Shown here: piece by piece, positions 27,694-37,410 of the stretch
Position numbering within the stretch: the first letter of the stretch is position 1
Layout: each line of letters begins with the position of its first letter
Assembly: GCA_006212015.1 (NCBI GenBank)
Contig: SDAY01000007.1
Span: forward strand, 1 to 41,176
Reading direction: 5' to 3'
DNA from: Halothiobacillaceae bacterium
Lineage (GTDB): Bacteria > Pseudomonadota > Gammaproteobacteria > Halothiobacillales > Halothiobacillaceae
Length of the DNA: 41,176 bases
Notes under the pieces: model-generated
The model's input: the letters and a program-made list of their open reading frames with translations, nothing else
Database searches by the model: none
What the model was told of the DNA's origin: nothing
Made by a program: the position numbers and the translations under genes

Positions 27694-27728
27694 TAGAATG
27701 CCCTCGCTATAGCCCATCGGATATAACG
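27694..27728 (+). promoter_or_regulatory. Promoter -10 with ModE-like operator upstream of modA
   Basis: TAGAAT (27694-27699) is a good -10. The interrupted palindrome CGCTATAG-N8-ATATAACG (27705-27728) follows. It resembles the E. coli ModE operator (CGCTATATA-N6-TATATAACG) and covers the expected start point of the modA transcript, the position from which molybdate-loaded ModE represses. The -35 region is weak, and no modE gene is in the window. Confidence 0.6.
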
Positions 27729-27730
27729 GC

Positions 27731-28480
27731 ATGCGGAGCATCGTCTTTTTCTTTCTCGTCATGCTGACCGGCGCGGCGCGGGCCGACACCCTCACCGCCG
27801 CCGTGGCGGCCAACTTCACCAAGACCGCCGAGGAGGTCGGCGCGGCCTTCAGGGCGAAGACCGGGCACGAGGTGCGGTTCGCCTTCGGCCCGAGCGGCAA
27901 GCTGTACGCGCAGATCACCCATGGCGCACCGTTCGACCTGTTCTTCTCCGCCGACACCGAAAAGCCCGAGGCGCTGGTGAAGGAAGGACGGGTCAAGGAC
28001 GGCAGCTACTTCGTCTACGCGCGCGGCGTGCTGGCGCTCTACAGCCCGACCCTGCCGGTGAAGGATGATTACAGGGCCGTGCTGGAGAAGGGCGGTTTCA
28101 GGCACATGGCCATCGCCAACCCGAAGACCGCCCCCTACGGCACGGCCGCCGAGCAGGTGCTGGTGGCGATGGGCTTGCACGATGCCCTCAAGCCCCGGCT
28201 GGTCTTTGGCGAGAGCATCGCGCCCACCTTCCAGTACGTGCAGACCGGGAACGCGCAACTGGGCTTTGTCGCCCTCTCGCAACTGGTCGATCCGCAGAGC
28301 CCGGCGCACGGCAAGGGCGAGTACTGGCTGCCGCCGCAGGCCATGTACGCGCCGATCGATCAGGCGGCGGTCATCCTCAAGCGCGCGGAGAACAACCCGG
28401 TGGCGCAGGCGTTCATGGATTTCCTGCGCTCCGACGAGGGCCGCAAGGTGATCGAGAACTACGGGTACTCCATTCCATGA
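27731..28480 (+). CDS. modA: Molybdate ABC transporter, periplasmic binding protein
   Basis: The 249-residue molybdate/tungstate-binding protein. The signal peptide is MRSIVFFFLVMLTGAARA. The mature part begins LTAAVAANFTKTAEEVGAAF; ligand-binding segments include FGPSGKLYAQITHGAPFDLFFSAD, NPKTAPYGTAAEQVL and QTGNAQLGFVALSQL. It ends in VIENYGYSIP, as in other ModA proteins. It is the first gene of modABC, whose reading is interrupted after modA by a REP doublet. Confidence 0.94.
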   Translation: MRSIVFFFLVMLTGAARADTLTAAVAANFTKTAEEVGAAFRAKTGHEVRFAFGPSGKLYAQITHGAPFDLFFSADTEKPEALVKEGRVKDGSYFVYARGVLALYSPTLPVKDDYRAVLEKGGFRHMAIANPKTAPYGTAAEQVLVAMGLHDALKPRLVFGESIAPTFQYVQTGNAQLGFVALSQLVDPQSPAHGKGEYWLPPQAMYAPIDQAAVILKRAENNPVAQAFMDFLRSDEGRKVIENYGYSIP

Positions 28481-28502
28481 GCCGGCAAAACAACGCGGTC
28501 AA

Positions 28503-28564
28503 TGTAGGAGCGGCCCTCGGGCCGCGATAACCACGCTCATCGCGGCCCGAGGGCCGCTCCTACA
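28503..28564. repeat. REP doublet (REPIN-like), GGCCC-stem type, between modA and modB
   Basis: A perfect 26-base inverted repeat (28503-28528 and 28539-28564) around a ten-base loop. Each arm carries a GTAGG head followed by a hairpin GCGGCCC-TC-GGGCCGC. Architecture matches the doublet at 15234-15286 although the stem sequence differs. The very stable structure within the mod transcript may modulate modA relative to modBC mRNA. Confidence 0.88.
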
Positions 28565-28574
28565 AACCCCGGAC

Positions 28575-29276
28575 ATGTCCATGATCGAACTCTTCGGCAT
28601 TGGCGTCAGCCTGCAGCCCCTCTGGCTGACCCTCAAGGTCGCGGCGCTGACCACCCTCATCCTGCTGCTGCTCGGCACACCGCTGGCATGGTGGCTGGCG
28701 CGCATGCAATCCTCGTTCAAGATCGTGCTGGAGGCGCTGGTGGCCCTGCCGCTGGTGCTGCCGCCGACCGTGCTCGGCTTCTACCTGTTGATCGCGCTCA
28801 ATCCGGACGGCCCGCTGACCCAGGCCCTGCGCCTGTTCGGCTTCGAGGGGCAGCTGACCTTCAGCCTGACGGGGCTGGTGATCGGCTCGGTGTTCTATTC
28901 CCTGCCGTTCGCGGTGCAGCCCCTGATGCACGCCTTCGAGGCCCTGCCGACGCGCCTGCTGGATGCCGCCGCGACCCTGCGCGCCGGCGTGCTGGATCGC
29001 TTCTTCACCGTGGTCCTGCCGCTGGCGCGGCGCGGCTTCCTCGTCGCCATGACGCTGACCTTCGCCCATACCGTGGGCGAATTCGGCGTGGTGCTGATGG
29101 TCGGGGGCAACATCCCCGACGCGACGCGCATGGTCTCCATCGCCATCTTCGATCATGTCGAATCGCTCGAATACGCCGAGGCGCACCTGCTCTCCGGCAT
29201 GATGCTTGTGTTCTCGGTGGTCGTGCTGACGCTGGTCTATGGCCTCAATCGGCGCTTTGCCGTGAAGGTGGGTTGA
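28575..29276 (+). CDS. modB: Molybdate ABC transporter permease
   Basis: A 233-residue inner-membrane permease with five or six hydrophobic segments. The ABC-permease EAA-type loop reads EALPTRLLDAAATLRAGVLDRFFTVVLPLARRGF. The typical ModB block is ALVALPLVLPPTVLGFYLL, then HTVGEFGVVLMVGGNIP. An in-frame Met at 28581 is an alternative start; no clear ribosome site is seen for either. It lies four bases before modC. Confidence 0.94.
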   Translation: MSMIELFGIGVSLQPLWLTLKVAALTTLILLLLGTPLAWWLARMQSSFKIVLEALVALPLVLPPTVLGFYLLIALNPDGPLTQALRLFGFEGQLTFSLTGLVIGSVFYSLPFAVQPLMHAFEALPTRLLDAAATLRAGVLDRFFTVVLPLARRGFLVAMTLTFAHTVGEFGVVLMVGGNIPDATRMVSIAIFDHVESLEYAEAHLLSGMMLVFSVVVLTLVYGLNRRFAVKVG

Positions 29277-29280
29277 GGCC

Positions 29281-30396
29281 ATGCTGAAGGGGCATCTCAC
29301 CCTCAGGCAGGGTCGTTTCCTGCTCGATGCCGGCCCGTTCGAGATCGACACGAGGGGCGTCACCGTCCTTTTCGGACGCTCCGGTTCGGGCAAGAGCACC
29401 TTGCTGCGCGCCATCACCGGGCTGGACAGGCACGCGCGAGGCCAGCTCGAATTCCATGGCGAGCGCTGGCAGGACGGCGCCTGGCAGCTGCCGACGCAGC
29501 GGCGCGACATCGGTTTCGTGTTCCAGGACGCGGCCCTGTTCCCGCACCTGAGCGTGCGCGGCAATCTCGACTACGCCCTCAGGCGCGCGCCTTTATCACC
29601 CATCCCCCCAGGCGGGGGAGGGGCCGGGGGAGAGGGGGGGCGGCGAGCGCTTCCGTTTGATCTTGTCACCCTCGCCGCCCGCGTCGGCATCGCCGACAAG
29701 CTCGACCGCGACGTGCTCTCGCTTTCCGGCGGCGAGAGGCAGCGCGTCGCCATCGCCCGCGCCCTGCTGTCCCGCCCGCGCCTGCTGTGCATGGACGAGC
29801 CGCTGTCCGCGCTGGACTGGCGTGCCAAGGCCGAGCTGCTGCGCCTGATCGACGAACTGGCGCGCGAGGTCGGCGTGCCCATCCTCTACATCACCCACGC
29901 CCCGATCGAGGTCGAGCGCCTGGCGGATCGGGTCGTGTTCATGGCCGACGGGCGCATCGAGCACATCGAGACCCTGCGCGAGGCGCTCGCCCGGCCCGAC
30001 TCGCCCCTGTTCGACGAGGAAGGGCCGGTGTCGGTGCTGGAGGGCGAGACCGGCGCCACCGATGAGGACGGCCTGACCCCGTTCGGCAATGATCGCGTTC
30101 GCTTGCGCCTGACGGGGGGCTGCGCGCGCGGCAGCCGGGCCACGCGCCTGCGCATCCTCGCCCGCGACGTCAGCCTGTCGCTGGATGACCCGGCGCGGAT
30201 CAGCATCCTCAACCACCTGCCGGTCACGGTCGAGCGCATCGATCCGGAGCACGAGGGCCGGGTGACGGTGGCCTGCCGCCTGGCCGACGGGCAGCTCCTG
30301 CTGGCGGAGATCACGGCCTATTCCCTGCGCCGGCTGGGCCTTCATGCCGGGGCGGCGGCCTATGCCCTGATCAAGTCCGTGGTGCTGATGGATTAG
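29281..30396 (+). CDS. modC: Molybdate ABC transporter ATPase with Mop domain and repeat-derived insertion
   Basis: The 371-residue ATPase of the molybdate importer. Walker A is GRSGSGKST (about 32-40), the Q-loop FVFQDAALFPHLSVRGNL, the signature LSGGERQR, Walker B LLCMDEPLSALDW, and the switch His in LYITHAP. A C-terminal Mop-type molybdate-sensing domain follows (ARDVSLSLDDPARISILNHLPVTVERI...). At about residues 104-122 a Gly/Pro-rich stretch (LSPIPPGGGGAGGEGGRR), absent from E. coli ModC, comes from a palindromic repeat inserted in frame between the Q-loop and the signature helix region. The reading frame stays open and the motifs are intact, so the protein is probably functional. Confidence 0.93.
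   Translation: MLKGHLTLRQGRFLLDAGPFEIDTRGVTVLFGRSGSGKSTLLRAITGLDRHARGQLEFHGERWQDGAWQLPTQRRDIGFVFQDAALFPHLSVRGNLDYALRRAPLSPIPPGGGGAGGEGGRRALPFDLVTLAARVGIADKLDRDVLSLSGGERQRVAIARALLSRPRLLCMDEPLSALDWRAKAELLRLIDELAREVGVPILYITHAPIEVERLADRVVFMADGRIEHIETLREALARPDSPLFDEEGPVSVLEGETGATDEDGLTPFGNDRVRLRLTGGCARGSRATRLRILARDVSLSLDDPARISILNHLPVTVERIDPEHEGRVTVACRLADGQLLLAEITAYSLRRLGLHAGAAAYALIKSVVLMD
29593..29645. repeat. CCCTC...GAGGG palindromic element inside modC
   Basis: The coding strand reads CCCATCCCCCCAGGCGGGGG followed by AGGGGCCGGGGGAGAGGGGG. It shares the 19-base G-rich half with the copy in the MalK-like gene but is translated one frame over (GGGGAGGEGG instead of GEGPGERG). Confidence 0.82.
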
Positions 30397-30410
30397 GCGC
30401 ATCAAAATCG

Positions 30411-30427
30411 TGCGCCAATGTTGTGCG
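30411..30427 (+). promoter_or_regulatory. NtrC (GlnG) enhancer site upstream of glnA
   Basis: TGCGCCAATGTTGTGCG matches the dyad TGCACCA-N3-TGGTGCA at most positions. It lies about 100 bases before the sigma-54 promoter start, the usual enhancer distance. A second dyad, ATGATGC-N14-GCATCAT (30438-30465), lies between; its spacing does not fit NtrC well and its binder is unknown. Confidence 0.6.
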
Positions 30428-30499
30428 TTGCCCCAAAATGATGCTCACCGGCCGGCGTGCATCATGTCGGCAGGCGGTGCTCGCCGGGCCATGATTTTG

Positions 30500-30515
30500 T
30501 GGCACGCTTCATGCT
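30500..30515 (+). promoter_or_regulatory. Sigma-54 promoter of glnA
   Basis: TGGCACG-CTTC-ATGCT matches the RpoN consensus TGGCACG-N4-TTGCW except for one base. The GG (-24) and GC (-12) have the correct spacing. Transcription would start near 30526 and give a leader of about 70 bases before the glnA ATG. The upstream NtrC-like site and the glnLG genes downstream agree with nitrogen control. Confidence 0.85.
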
Positions 30516-30596
30516 TCAATTGCGCGCATGGCCCGCAAGGGTAAACTCCACCTGTTTTCACCTACACCCCATCGCCACCTTTGGAGGCCGTCACCC

Positions 30597-32006
30597 ATGA
30601 CTCCCAGCGACGTCGAAAAGATGATCAAGGAAAACGGTGTCAAGTTCGTTGACTTCCGTTTCACCGACACCCGTGGCAAGCAGCAGCATGTCACCTACCC
30701 GGCCAACCGCGTCGACGAAGAAGTCTTCGAAAACGGCGTCATGTTCGACGGTTCCTCCATCGCTGGCTGGAAGGGCATCAACGCCTCCGACATGATCCTG
30801 ATGCCGGACGCCTCCACCGCGCTGATGGACCCGTTCTCCGAAGAGCCGACCCTGATCCTCGTCTGCGACGTGATCGAGCCGGACACCATGCAGGGCTACA
30901 CGCGTGACCCGCGCTCCATCGCCAAGCGCGCCGAGGCCTACCTGAACGCCACTGGCCTGGCCGACAAGGCCTTCTTCGGCCCGGAAAACGAATTCTTCAT
31001 CTTCGACGACGTCCGCTGGGGCGCCGACATGTCCGGCTGCTTCGTCAAGCTGGACTCCTCCGAGGCCGCCTGGAACACCGAGAAGGCGTATGCCGACGGC
31101 AACATGGGTCACCGTCCGGGCGTGAAGGGCGGTTACTTCCCGGTTCCGCCGGTCGACAACCTGCACGACATCCGTCAGGCCATGTGCCTGGTGATGGAGG
31201 ACATGGGTCTGACCGTCGAGGTGCACCACCACGAAGTGGCCACCGCCGGCCAGTGCGAGATCGGCGTGGGCTTCAACACCCTGGTGAAGAAGGCCGACGA
31301 GGTCCAGACCCTCAAGTACATCATCTGGAACGTCTCCCACACCTACGGCAAGACCGCGACCTTCATGCCCAAGCCGATCGTGGGCGACAACGGTTCCGGC
31401 ATGCACGTGCACATGTCGCTGTCCAAGGACGGCAAGAACACCTTCAACGGTGACCAGTACGCGGGCCTGTCCGAGACCGCGCTGTACTACATCGGCGGCA
31501 TCATCAAGCACACCCACGCCCTGAACGCGCTGTGCAACCCGTCGACCAACAGCTACAAGCGTCTGGTGCCGCACTTCGAGGCCCCGGTGAAGCTGGCCTA
31601 CTCCGCCCGCAACCGCTCCGCCTCGATCCGCATCCCGTTCGTCTCCAGCCCGAAGGCGCGCCGCATCGAGGTCCGCTATCCGGACAGCACCGCCAACCCG
31701 TACCTCGCCTTCGCGGCCCTGCTGATGGCCGGCCTGGACGGCATCAAGAACAAGATCCACCCGGGCGAGGCGGCCACCAAGAACCTGTACGACCTGCCGC
31801 CGGAAGAGGAGAAGGCCATCCCGGAAGTCGCCTTCTCCCTGGAGCAGGCCCTGTCCGCGCTGGATGCCGACCGCGAGTTCCTCAAGCATGGCGGCGTGTT
31901 CACCGACGATCTGATCGACGCCTACATCGAACTGAAGCAGACGGAAGTTCAGCGCGTGCGCATGACCACCCACCCGGTCGAGTTCGACATGTACTACAGC
32001 CTGTAA
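30597..32006 (+). CDS. glnA: Glutamine synthetase type I
   Basis: The 469-residue, dodecameric, ATP-dependent enzyme that makes glutamine from glutamate and ammonia. Conserved motifs include [63 protein letters not shown] and [10 protein letters not shown]. The adenylylation tyrosine (Tyr398 in [10 protein letters not shown]) indicates the GSI-beta type controlled by GlnE. ATG 30597 follows GGAGG by ten bases and gives exactly the E. coli length; an upstream in-frame ATG overlaps the sigma-54 transcript start and was rejected. Codon use is strongly biased. Confidence 0.98.
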   Translation: MTPSDVEKMIKENGVKFVDFRFTDTRGKQQHVTYPANRVDEEVFENGVMFDGSSIAGWKGINASDMILMPDASTALMDPFSEEPTLILVCDVIEPDTMQGYTRDPRSIAKRAEAYLNATGLADKAFFGPENEFFIFDDVRWGADMSGCFVKLDSSEAAWNTEKAYADGNMGHRPGVKGGYFPVPPVDNLHDIRQAMCLVMEDMGLTVEVHHHEVATAGQCEIGVGFNTLVKKADEVQTLKYIIWNVSHTYGKTATFMPKPIVGDNGSGMHVHMSLSKDGKNTFNGDQYAGLSETALYYIGGIIKHTHALNALCNPSTNSYKRLVPHFEAPVKLAYSARNRSASIRIPFVSSPKARRIEVRYPDSTANPYLAFAALLMAGLDGIKNKIHPGEAATKNLYDLPPEEEKAIPEVAFSLEQALSALDADREFLKHGGVFTDDLIDAYIELKQTEVQRVRMTTHPVEFDMYYSL

Positions 32007-32030
32007 GTCACGGACCTGCTCGCTGCCACA

Positions 32031-32055
32031 AGCCCCGCCCCGCGCGGGGCTTTTT
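32031..32055 (+). terminator. Intrinsic terminator after glnA
   Basis: AGCCCCG and CGGGGCT form a seven-base-pair stem over a seven-base loop (CCCCGCG), running into a stretch of five T. It lies 25 bases past the glnA stop and separates glnA from the DUF4124 and glnLG genes. Confidence 0.88.
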
Positions 32056-32084
32056 GCTGCCCGTCATCCGGCGATGGCCACGCG

Positions 32085-32113
32085 TTTACATCCCGCAAGC
32101 CATGGCCTAATGT
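32085..32113 (+). promoter_or_regulatory. Candidate sigma-70 promoter of the DUF4124 gene
   Basis: TTTACA (five of six) and TAATGT are separated by exactly 17 bases. The predicted start falls at or next to the ATG at 32121, which has no Shine-Dalgarno. The -10 match is weak. Confidence 0.4.
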
Positions 32114-32120
32114 AGTTCGC

Positions 32121-32708
32121 ATGAAAACCGCGCTCATCGCCATGACCCTGCTTTTCACCTTGGCTGCCCAGGCGACCGAGGTCTATCGTTATGTCGACGA
32201 AAAGGGCGGCGTGGTGTTCACGGATGCCCCGCGCAAGGGCGCGGAGAAGCTCAATGTCGAGGCGGCGCCCTCCACCAGCGTGGTGGTGCCGGCCCTGCCC
32301 GCCACGGCGGCGCCCGCCCCGTCGCCCGCGGCGGGCAAGCCCGACATGGCGGCCTTCACGGGTTACCAGGATTTCAGGATCACCCAGCCCGCGCCGAACG
32401 AGCCGTTGCTCAATACCGCGGGGGAGGTGGACGTCAGCCTGAACCTGCATCCCGCCCTGCGCGCCGATCTCGGCCACGGGCTGACCGTGCTGCTGGACGG
32501 CCAGCCGGTGGCGCAGAATTCGAGCCGCCTGAATGTGGCGCTGAACAACGTGGATCGGGGCGAGCATGTGATCGAGGCCTTCGTGTCCGACGCGAGCGGC
32601 CAGGTGCTGATCCATGCCGCGCCGGTGCGGTTCAGCCTGCAGCGGCCCAGCCTGCTGATGCCGGGGCGGCAGCCTCAGGGCCTTCCCCCCATCCCCCCGC
32701 CCCGTTGA
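32121..32708 (+). CDS. DUF4124-domain periplasmic protein
   Basis: A 195-residue exported protein. A signal peptide (MKTALIAMTLLFTLAAQA) precedes a DUF4124 motif (TEVYRYVDEKGGVVFTDAP). An Ala/Pro linker and a C-terminal beta-sandwich-like region follow (ITQPAPNEPLLNTAGEVDVSL...GLTVLLDGQPV...RGEHVIEAFVSDASGQVL), similar to Ig-like folds. The tail is Pro-rich. Genes of this kind often sit between glnA and glnL in gammaproteobacteria. The function is unknown. Confidence 0.82.
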   Translation: MKTALIAMTLLFTLAAQATEVYRYVDEKGGVVFTDAPRKGAEKLNVEAAPSTSVVVPALPATAAPAPSPAAGKPDMAAFTGYQDFRITQPAPNEPLLNTAGEVDVSLNLHPALRADLGHGLTVLLDGQPVAQNSSRLNVALNNVDRGEHVIEAFVSDASGQVLIHAAPVRFSLQRPSLLMPGRQPQGLPPIPPPR

Positions 32709-32788
32709 TCGGGGCACGTCTTTTCCCCGGCCGGCCTTCCGCTTGCGCCATCATGGAGCAATGGGTCATGTGCCTCGCGGTTTCTGCA

Positions 32789-32804
32789 TGGCCTGACTCT
32801 TGCT
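32789..32804 (+). promoter_or_regulatory. Candidate sigma-54 promoter before glnL
   Basis: TGGCCTG-ACTC-TTGCT matches the RpoN consensus at the GG/GC core and at TTGCT. It would start transcription near 32816, just at the first glnL ATG (32817); a second in-frame ATG at 32826 would then be usable. It could provide nitrogen-regulated expression of glnLG. No enhancer site was identified nearby. Confidence 0.4.
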
Positions 32805-32816
32805 CTTGATCTGGTC

Positions 32817-33904
32817 ATGAAGCCCATGCCTGACAACGTCATCCCTGCCCGCCTGCTTGAGCACCAGAGCATGGCCCTGCTCGTGCTCGATGCACGCCTG
32901 CGGGTGCTCTACATCAATCCTTCCGCCGAAAACCTGCTCGGCGTCAGTCTGCGCCAGGCCTTGAGCCTGCCGGTCCGCGCCATCCTTCCGGGGGAGTCGA
33001 CCTTCCCCGATGTCCTGTCCCAGTCGATGGAAAGCGGCCACCCCTGCACCTTCCGCGAAATGACCCTGCATGCCGCCGGGCGCGACGTGATGGTGGACTG
33101 CGCCGTCAGCCCGCTGATCGATCCCGAGCTTGGCGATGGGCTGCTGATCGAGATGATGGATGTCGACCGGCACATGCGGATTGCCCGCGAGGAACATCTG
33201 CTGGCCCAGCAGCAGGCGTCGCGTACCCTTTTGCGCGGACTCGCGCACGAGATCAAGAACCCCCTCGGTGGCCTGCGCGGCGCGGCCCAGCTGCTGCACA
33301 GCGAGCTGGCGGACGAGGGGTTGCAGGAATACACCGAGGTGATCATGCGCGAGGCCGATCGCCTGCGCGCCCTGGTCGATCGCATGGTCGGCCCCCATGT
33401 GCTGCCGAAGAAACACATGCTCAACCTGCATGAGCCGCTGGAGCATGTGCGCCGGCTGGTCCGGCTTGAGATGCAGGATTCGAGCGTCCAGATCGTCAGC
33501 GACTACGACCCGAGCATCCCCGACCTTTATGCCGACCCGGACCTGCTGATCCAGGCGATGCTCAACATCGTGCGCAACGCCATGCAGGTGATGGAGGGGC
33601 AGGGCGATGCCCGCATCGTCATTCGCACCCGCGTGCTGCGCCAGTTCAACGTCGGCAGCACGCGCCACCGGCTGGTCGCCCGCATCGACATCGAGGACAA
33701 CGGCCCCGGAATACCGCCGCAGCTGCAAGACACCCTGTTCCTGCCCATGGTCAGTGGCCGCGAAGGGGGAACCGGGCTCGGCTTGGCCATCAGCCAGTCC
33801 CTGATCGCCCAGCATGGCGGTCTGATCGAGTTCACCAGCCATCCTGGCCAAACCACGTTCACCATGCTTCTGCCCCTGCTCACGACTTCGACGGAGATTT
33901 CATC

Positions 33905-33908
<4 letters not shown>
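32817..33908 (+). CDS. glnL: Nitrogen regulation sensor kinase NtrB
   Basis: The 363-residue cytoplasmic histidine kinase/phosphatase of the Ntr system. It has an N-terminal PAS domain (SMALLVLDARLRVLYINPSAENLLG), phospho-acceptor His144 in RGLAHEIKNPLGG, an N box (NIVRNAMQVM), G1 (DIEDNGPGIP) and G2 (GREGGTGLGLAIS). It phosphorylates GlnG when nitrogen is scarce and is controlled by PII. It overlaps glnG by four bases (ATGA). Confidence 0.95.
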
Positions 33909-35428
<1,520 letters not shown>

Positions 35429-35494
35429 ACCGGCCCTTGATCCGGCGGTCTTCTAACGCGAAGATGAAGCCCACATCCCACGAGGCCGCCGGTC

Positions 35495-35857
35495 ATGACC
35501 CGTTTGCCCATCCTGATGCTTGCAACGCTGCTGGCACCTGCGCTGACCGCTTGCGTGGGCCATGAGTCGCCGGCTGCTCCCCCCGTCCCTGTCGCTGCGG
35601 GCCAGGCTGCAGCCACCCAGTTCATGCTCAAGTTTCGCGATGGCCGTGACGAACAGGCGGTCCGTGCAGCCCTGCCCGACCTGGGCCAAGCGGCGGGCCT
35701 TATGTTGACCTATGTGCGCCCCATGTCCGGCCAGGCTCATGTCCTGCGCTTCCCGTTTGATGCCACAAACGCGCAGATCGAACAGGCCCTGCACCGTTTG
35801 CGGGCCCATCCCGCCATCGACTATGCCGAACCCGACCGTCGAGTGAAGATTCAATGA
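35495..35857 (+). CDS. Stand-alone subtilase propeptide (I9-like) lipoprotein
   Basis: A 120-residue exported protein. The signal sequence ends in a lipobox-like LTAC (MTRLPILMLATLLAPALTAC), suggesting a lipoprotein. The remainder reads QFMLKFRDGRDEQAVRAAL...LMLTYVRPMSGQAHVLRFPF...IEQALHRLRAHPAIDYAEPDR. This has the order of subtilisin prodomains: an opening (L/I)xVKF strand, LxxxRxMS in the middle and a final AEPD. Such proteins can act as folding helpers or inhibitors of their protease. It overlaps the subtilase ATG by four bases, which supports a functional pair. Confidence 0.72.
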   Translation: MTRLPILMLATLLAPALTACVGHESPAAPPVPVAAGQAAATQFMLKFRDGRDEQAVRAALPDLGQAAGLMLTYVRPMSGQAHVLRFPFDATNAQIEQALHRLRAHPAIDYAEPDRRVKIQ

Positions 35858-37410
35858 AGACACGGCTCATCCCCGCCGCGCTGGCCGCAGCGGCACTCGC
35901 GCTTGCGCCACCGGCCATGGCCCGCCCGGGCGAGAGGGTCACCCAGATCATCGTCAAGCCCAGCGACTTCCACGCCGCCCATGCCCAGCGCCTGAGCCCG
36001 GCGGCGATGGCGCCGTTCGTGCAGTCGGCGGGGATCGGGCTGGAGCATGTGCGCTCGCTCGGCATGCAGACCCAGGTCCTGCGCCTGCCCCGGCCGATGA
36101 GCGTGGACGAGGCCCGCGCCTATGCCGCCCGGTTGGTCGCGGATGGGGTGGTTCTTGATGCGGGGCCGGATGCGCGGGTATATCCGGCACAGGTGCCGAA
36201 TGACCCCGATTACTCCAAACAGTGGCATTTCGACACGCTGGTCACGGGCAGGTCATCGGGCCAGAACAGCTATGGCCTGAACCTGCCGCCCGCATGGGAT
36301 GTGACCACGGGTGGCAGCCAGGTCGTCGTGGCGCTGATCGACACGGGTATCCGCCCGCACATGGATATCGACGCGGACATTCTCGACCCGACGGGCCGGG
36401 TGGTGCCGGGCCATGACTTCATTTCAGATGTTCCCACGGCCAATGATGGCGATGGCCGGGATGGCGATCCGCGCGATCCCGGTGACTGGGTCACCTCGGC
36501 TGATGCGGGCACGGCTGATTTTTCAGGGTGCCATGTGCAGGACAGCTCCTGGCATGGCACCCATCTGGCCGGCCTGCTTGCCGCCGCGACCAACAATGGC
36601 AGCGGTGTGGCCGCGATTGACTGGAACGCCCGTCTGCAGCCCGTGCGGGTGCTTGGCAAGTGCGGTGGCCTGATCTCCGACGTGATCGACGGCCTGCGCT
36701 GGGCGGCCGGCTTGCCGGTTGGCGGAGCGCCAGCCAATGTCACGCCGGCGCGTGTCCTGAACATCAGCTTCAATGGCTTCGGCCCATGCGGTAGCGCCCT
36801 GCAGGCGGCCATCGACGAGGTCCGTGCCCAGCGAGCGGTGCTGGTCGTCGCGGCGGGCAACGAGGGGGGCAGCGCAGCCAGCTACTTCCCCGGCAACTGC
36901 AGCGGCGTCATCAATGTCACGGCCACGGACCGGCAGGGGCGGTTGCCGTCCTACAGCAATACCGGCAGCGTGGTGACCCTCGCCGCGCCGGGCGGGGATG
37001 ATCTCGACCACGCCGCAGGGGCCATCTATTCAACCCAAAATGATGGCACCACCACACCAGGGGCGGATTCCTACGCCTGGATGATCGGCACCAGCATGGC
37101 CACCGCGCATGTCTCCGGGGTGGCGAGCCTGATCCTGGCGGTCAACCCGGGCCTTGGCCCGGATGAAGTGCGCGATATCCTGCGCCAGACGGCCACCCCC
37201 TTCCCAAGCTACAGCGGCTGCACCACCCTCACCTGCGGGGCGGGCATGGTCCGCGCCGACACGGCCGTGCAGGTGGCGGGGGGCTATGTTCCGCCACCGC
37301 CACCCGCGCCCGCAACCGATGGTGGCGGTGGCGGCAGCCTGGGGCTGCTGCCGCTGGCCGGACTGGCGGGCCTGGCCTTGCTGCGTCGCCGTCAGGCCCG
37401 CCCTCGATAA
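35854..37410 (+). CDS. Subtilisin-like (S8) serine protease with GlyGly-CTERM anchor
   Basis: A 518-residue secreted protease. It has a signal peptide (about 1-23), its own propeptide-like region (about 28-115) and an S8 domain. The catalytic triad is Asp163 (VVVALIDTGIRP), His234 (SWHGTHLAG) and Ser414 (GTSMATAHVSG), with oxyanion Asn336 (VAAGNEGG). Paired Cys residues in the catalytic domain suggest disulphides. A Pro-rich linker (YVPPPPPAPATDG) leads to a GGGGGSLGLLPLAGLAGLALL helix and RRR tail, the GlyGly-CTERM pattern recognised by rhombosortase. The rhombosortase gene overlaps it convergently at the 3' end by 19 bases. Confidence 0.93.
   Translation: MKTRLIPAALAAAALALAPPAMARPGERVTQIIVKPSDFHAAHAQRLSPAAMAPFVQSAGIGLEHVRSLGMQTQVLRLPRPMSVDEARAYAARLVADGVVLDAGPDARVYPAQVPNDPDYSKQWHFDTLVTGRSSGQNSYGLNLPPAWDVTTGGSQVVVALIDTGIRPHMDIDADILDPTGRVVPGHDFISDVPTANDGDGRDGDPRDPGDWVTSADAGTADFSGCHVQDSSWHGTHLAGLLAAATNNGSGVAAIDWNARLQPVRVLGKCGGLISDVIDGLRWAAGLPVGGAPANVTPARVLNISFNGFGPCGSALQAAIDEVRAQRAVLVVAAGNEGGSAASYFPGNCSGVINVTATDRQGRLPSYSNTGSVVTLAAPGGDDLDHAAGAIYSTQNDGTTTPGADSYAWMIGTSMATAHVSGVASLILAVNPGLGPDEVRDILRQTATPFPSYSGCTTLTCGAGMVRADTAVQVAGGYVPPPPPAPATDGGGGGSLGLLPLAGLAGLALLRRRQARPR

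Noticed and set aside
30438-30465. Second NtrC site at glnA
   Set aside because: The dyad ATGATGC-N14-GCATCAT is real, but its half-site spacing does not fit the 17-base NtrC dyad, so it is mentioned only as an unassigned palindrome.
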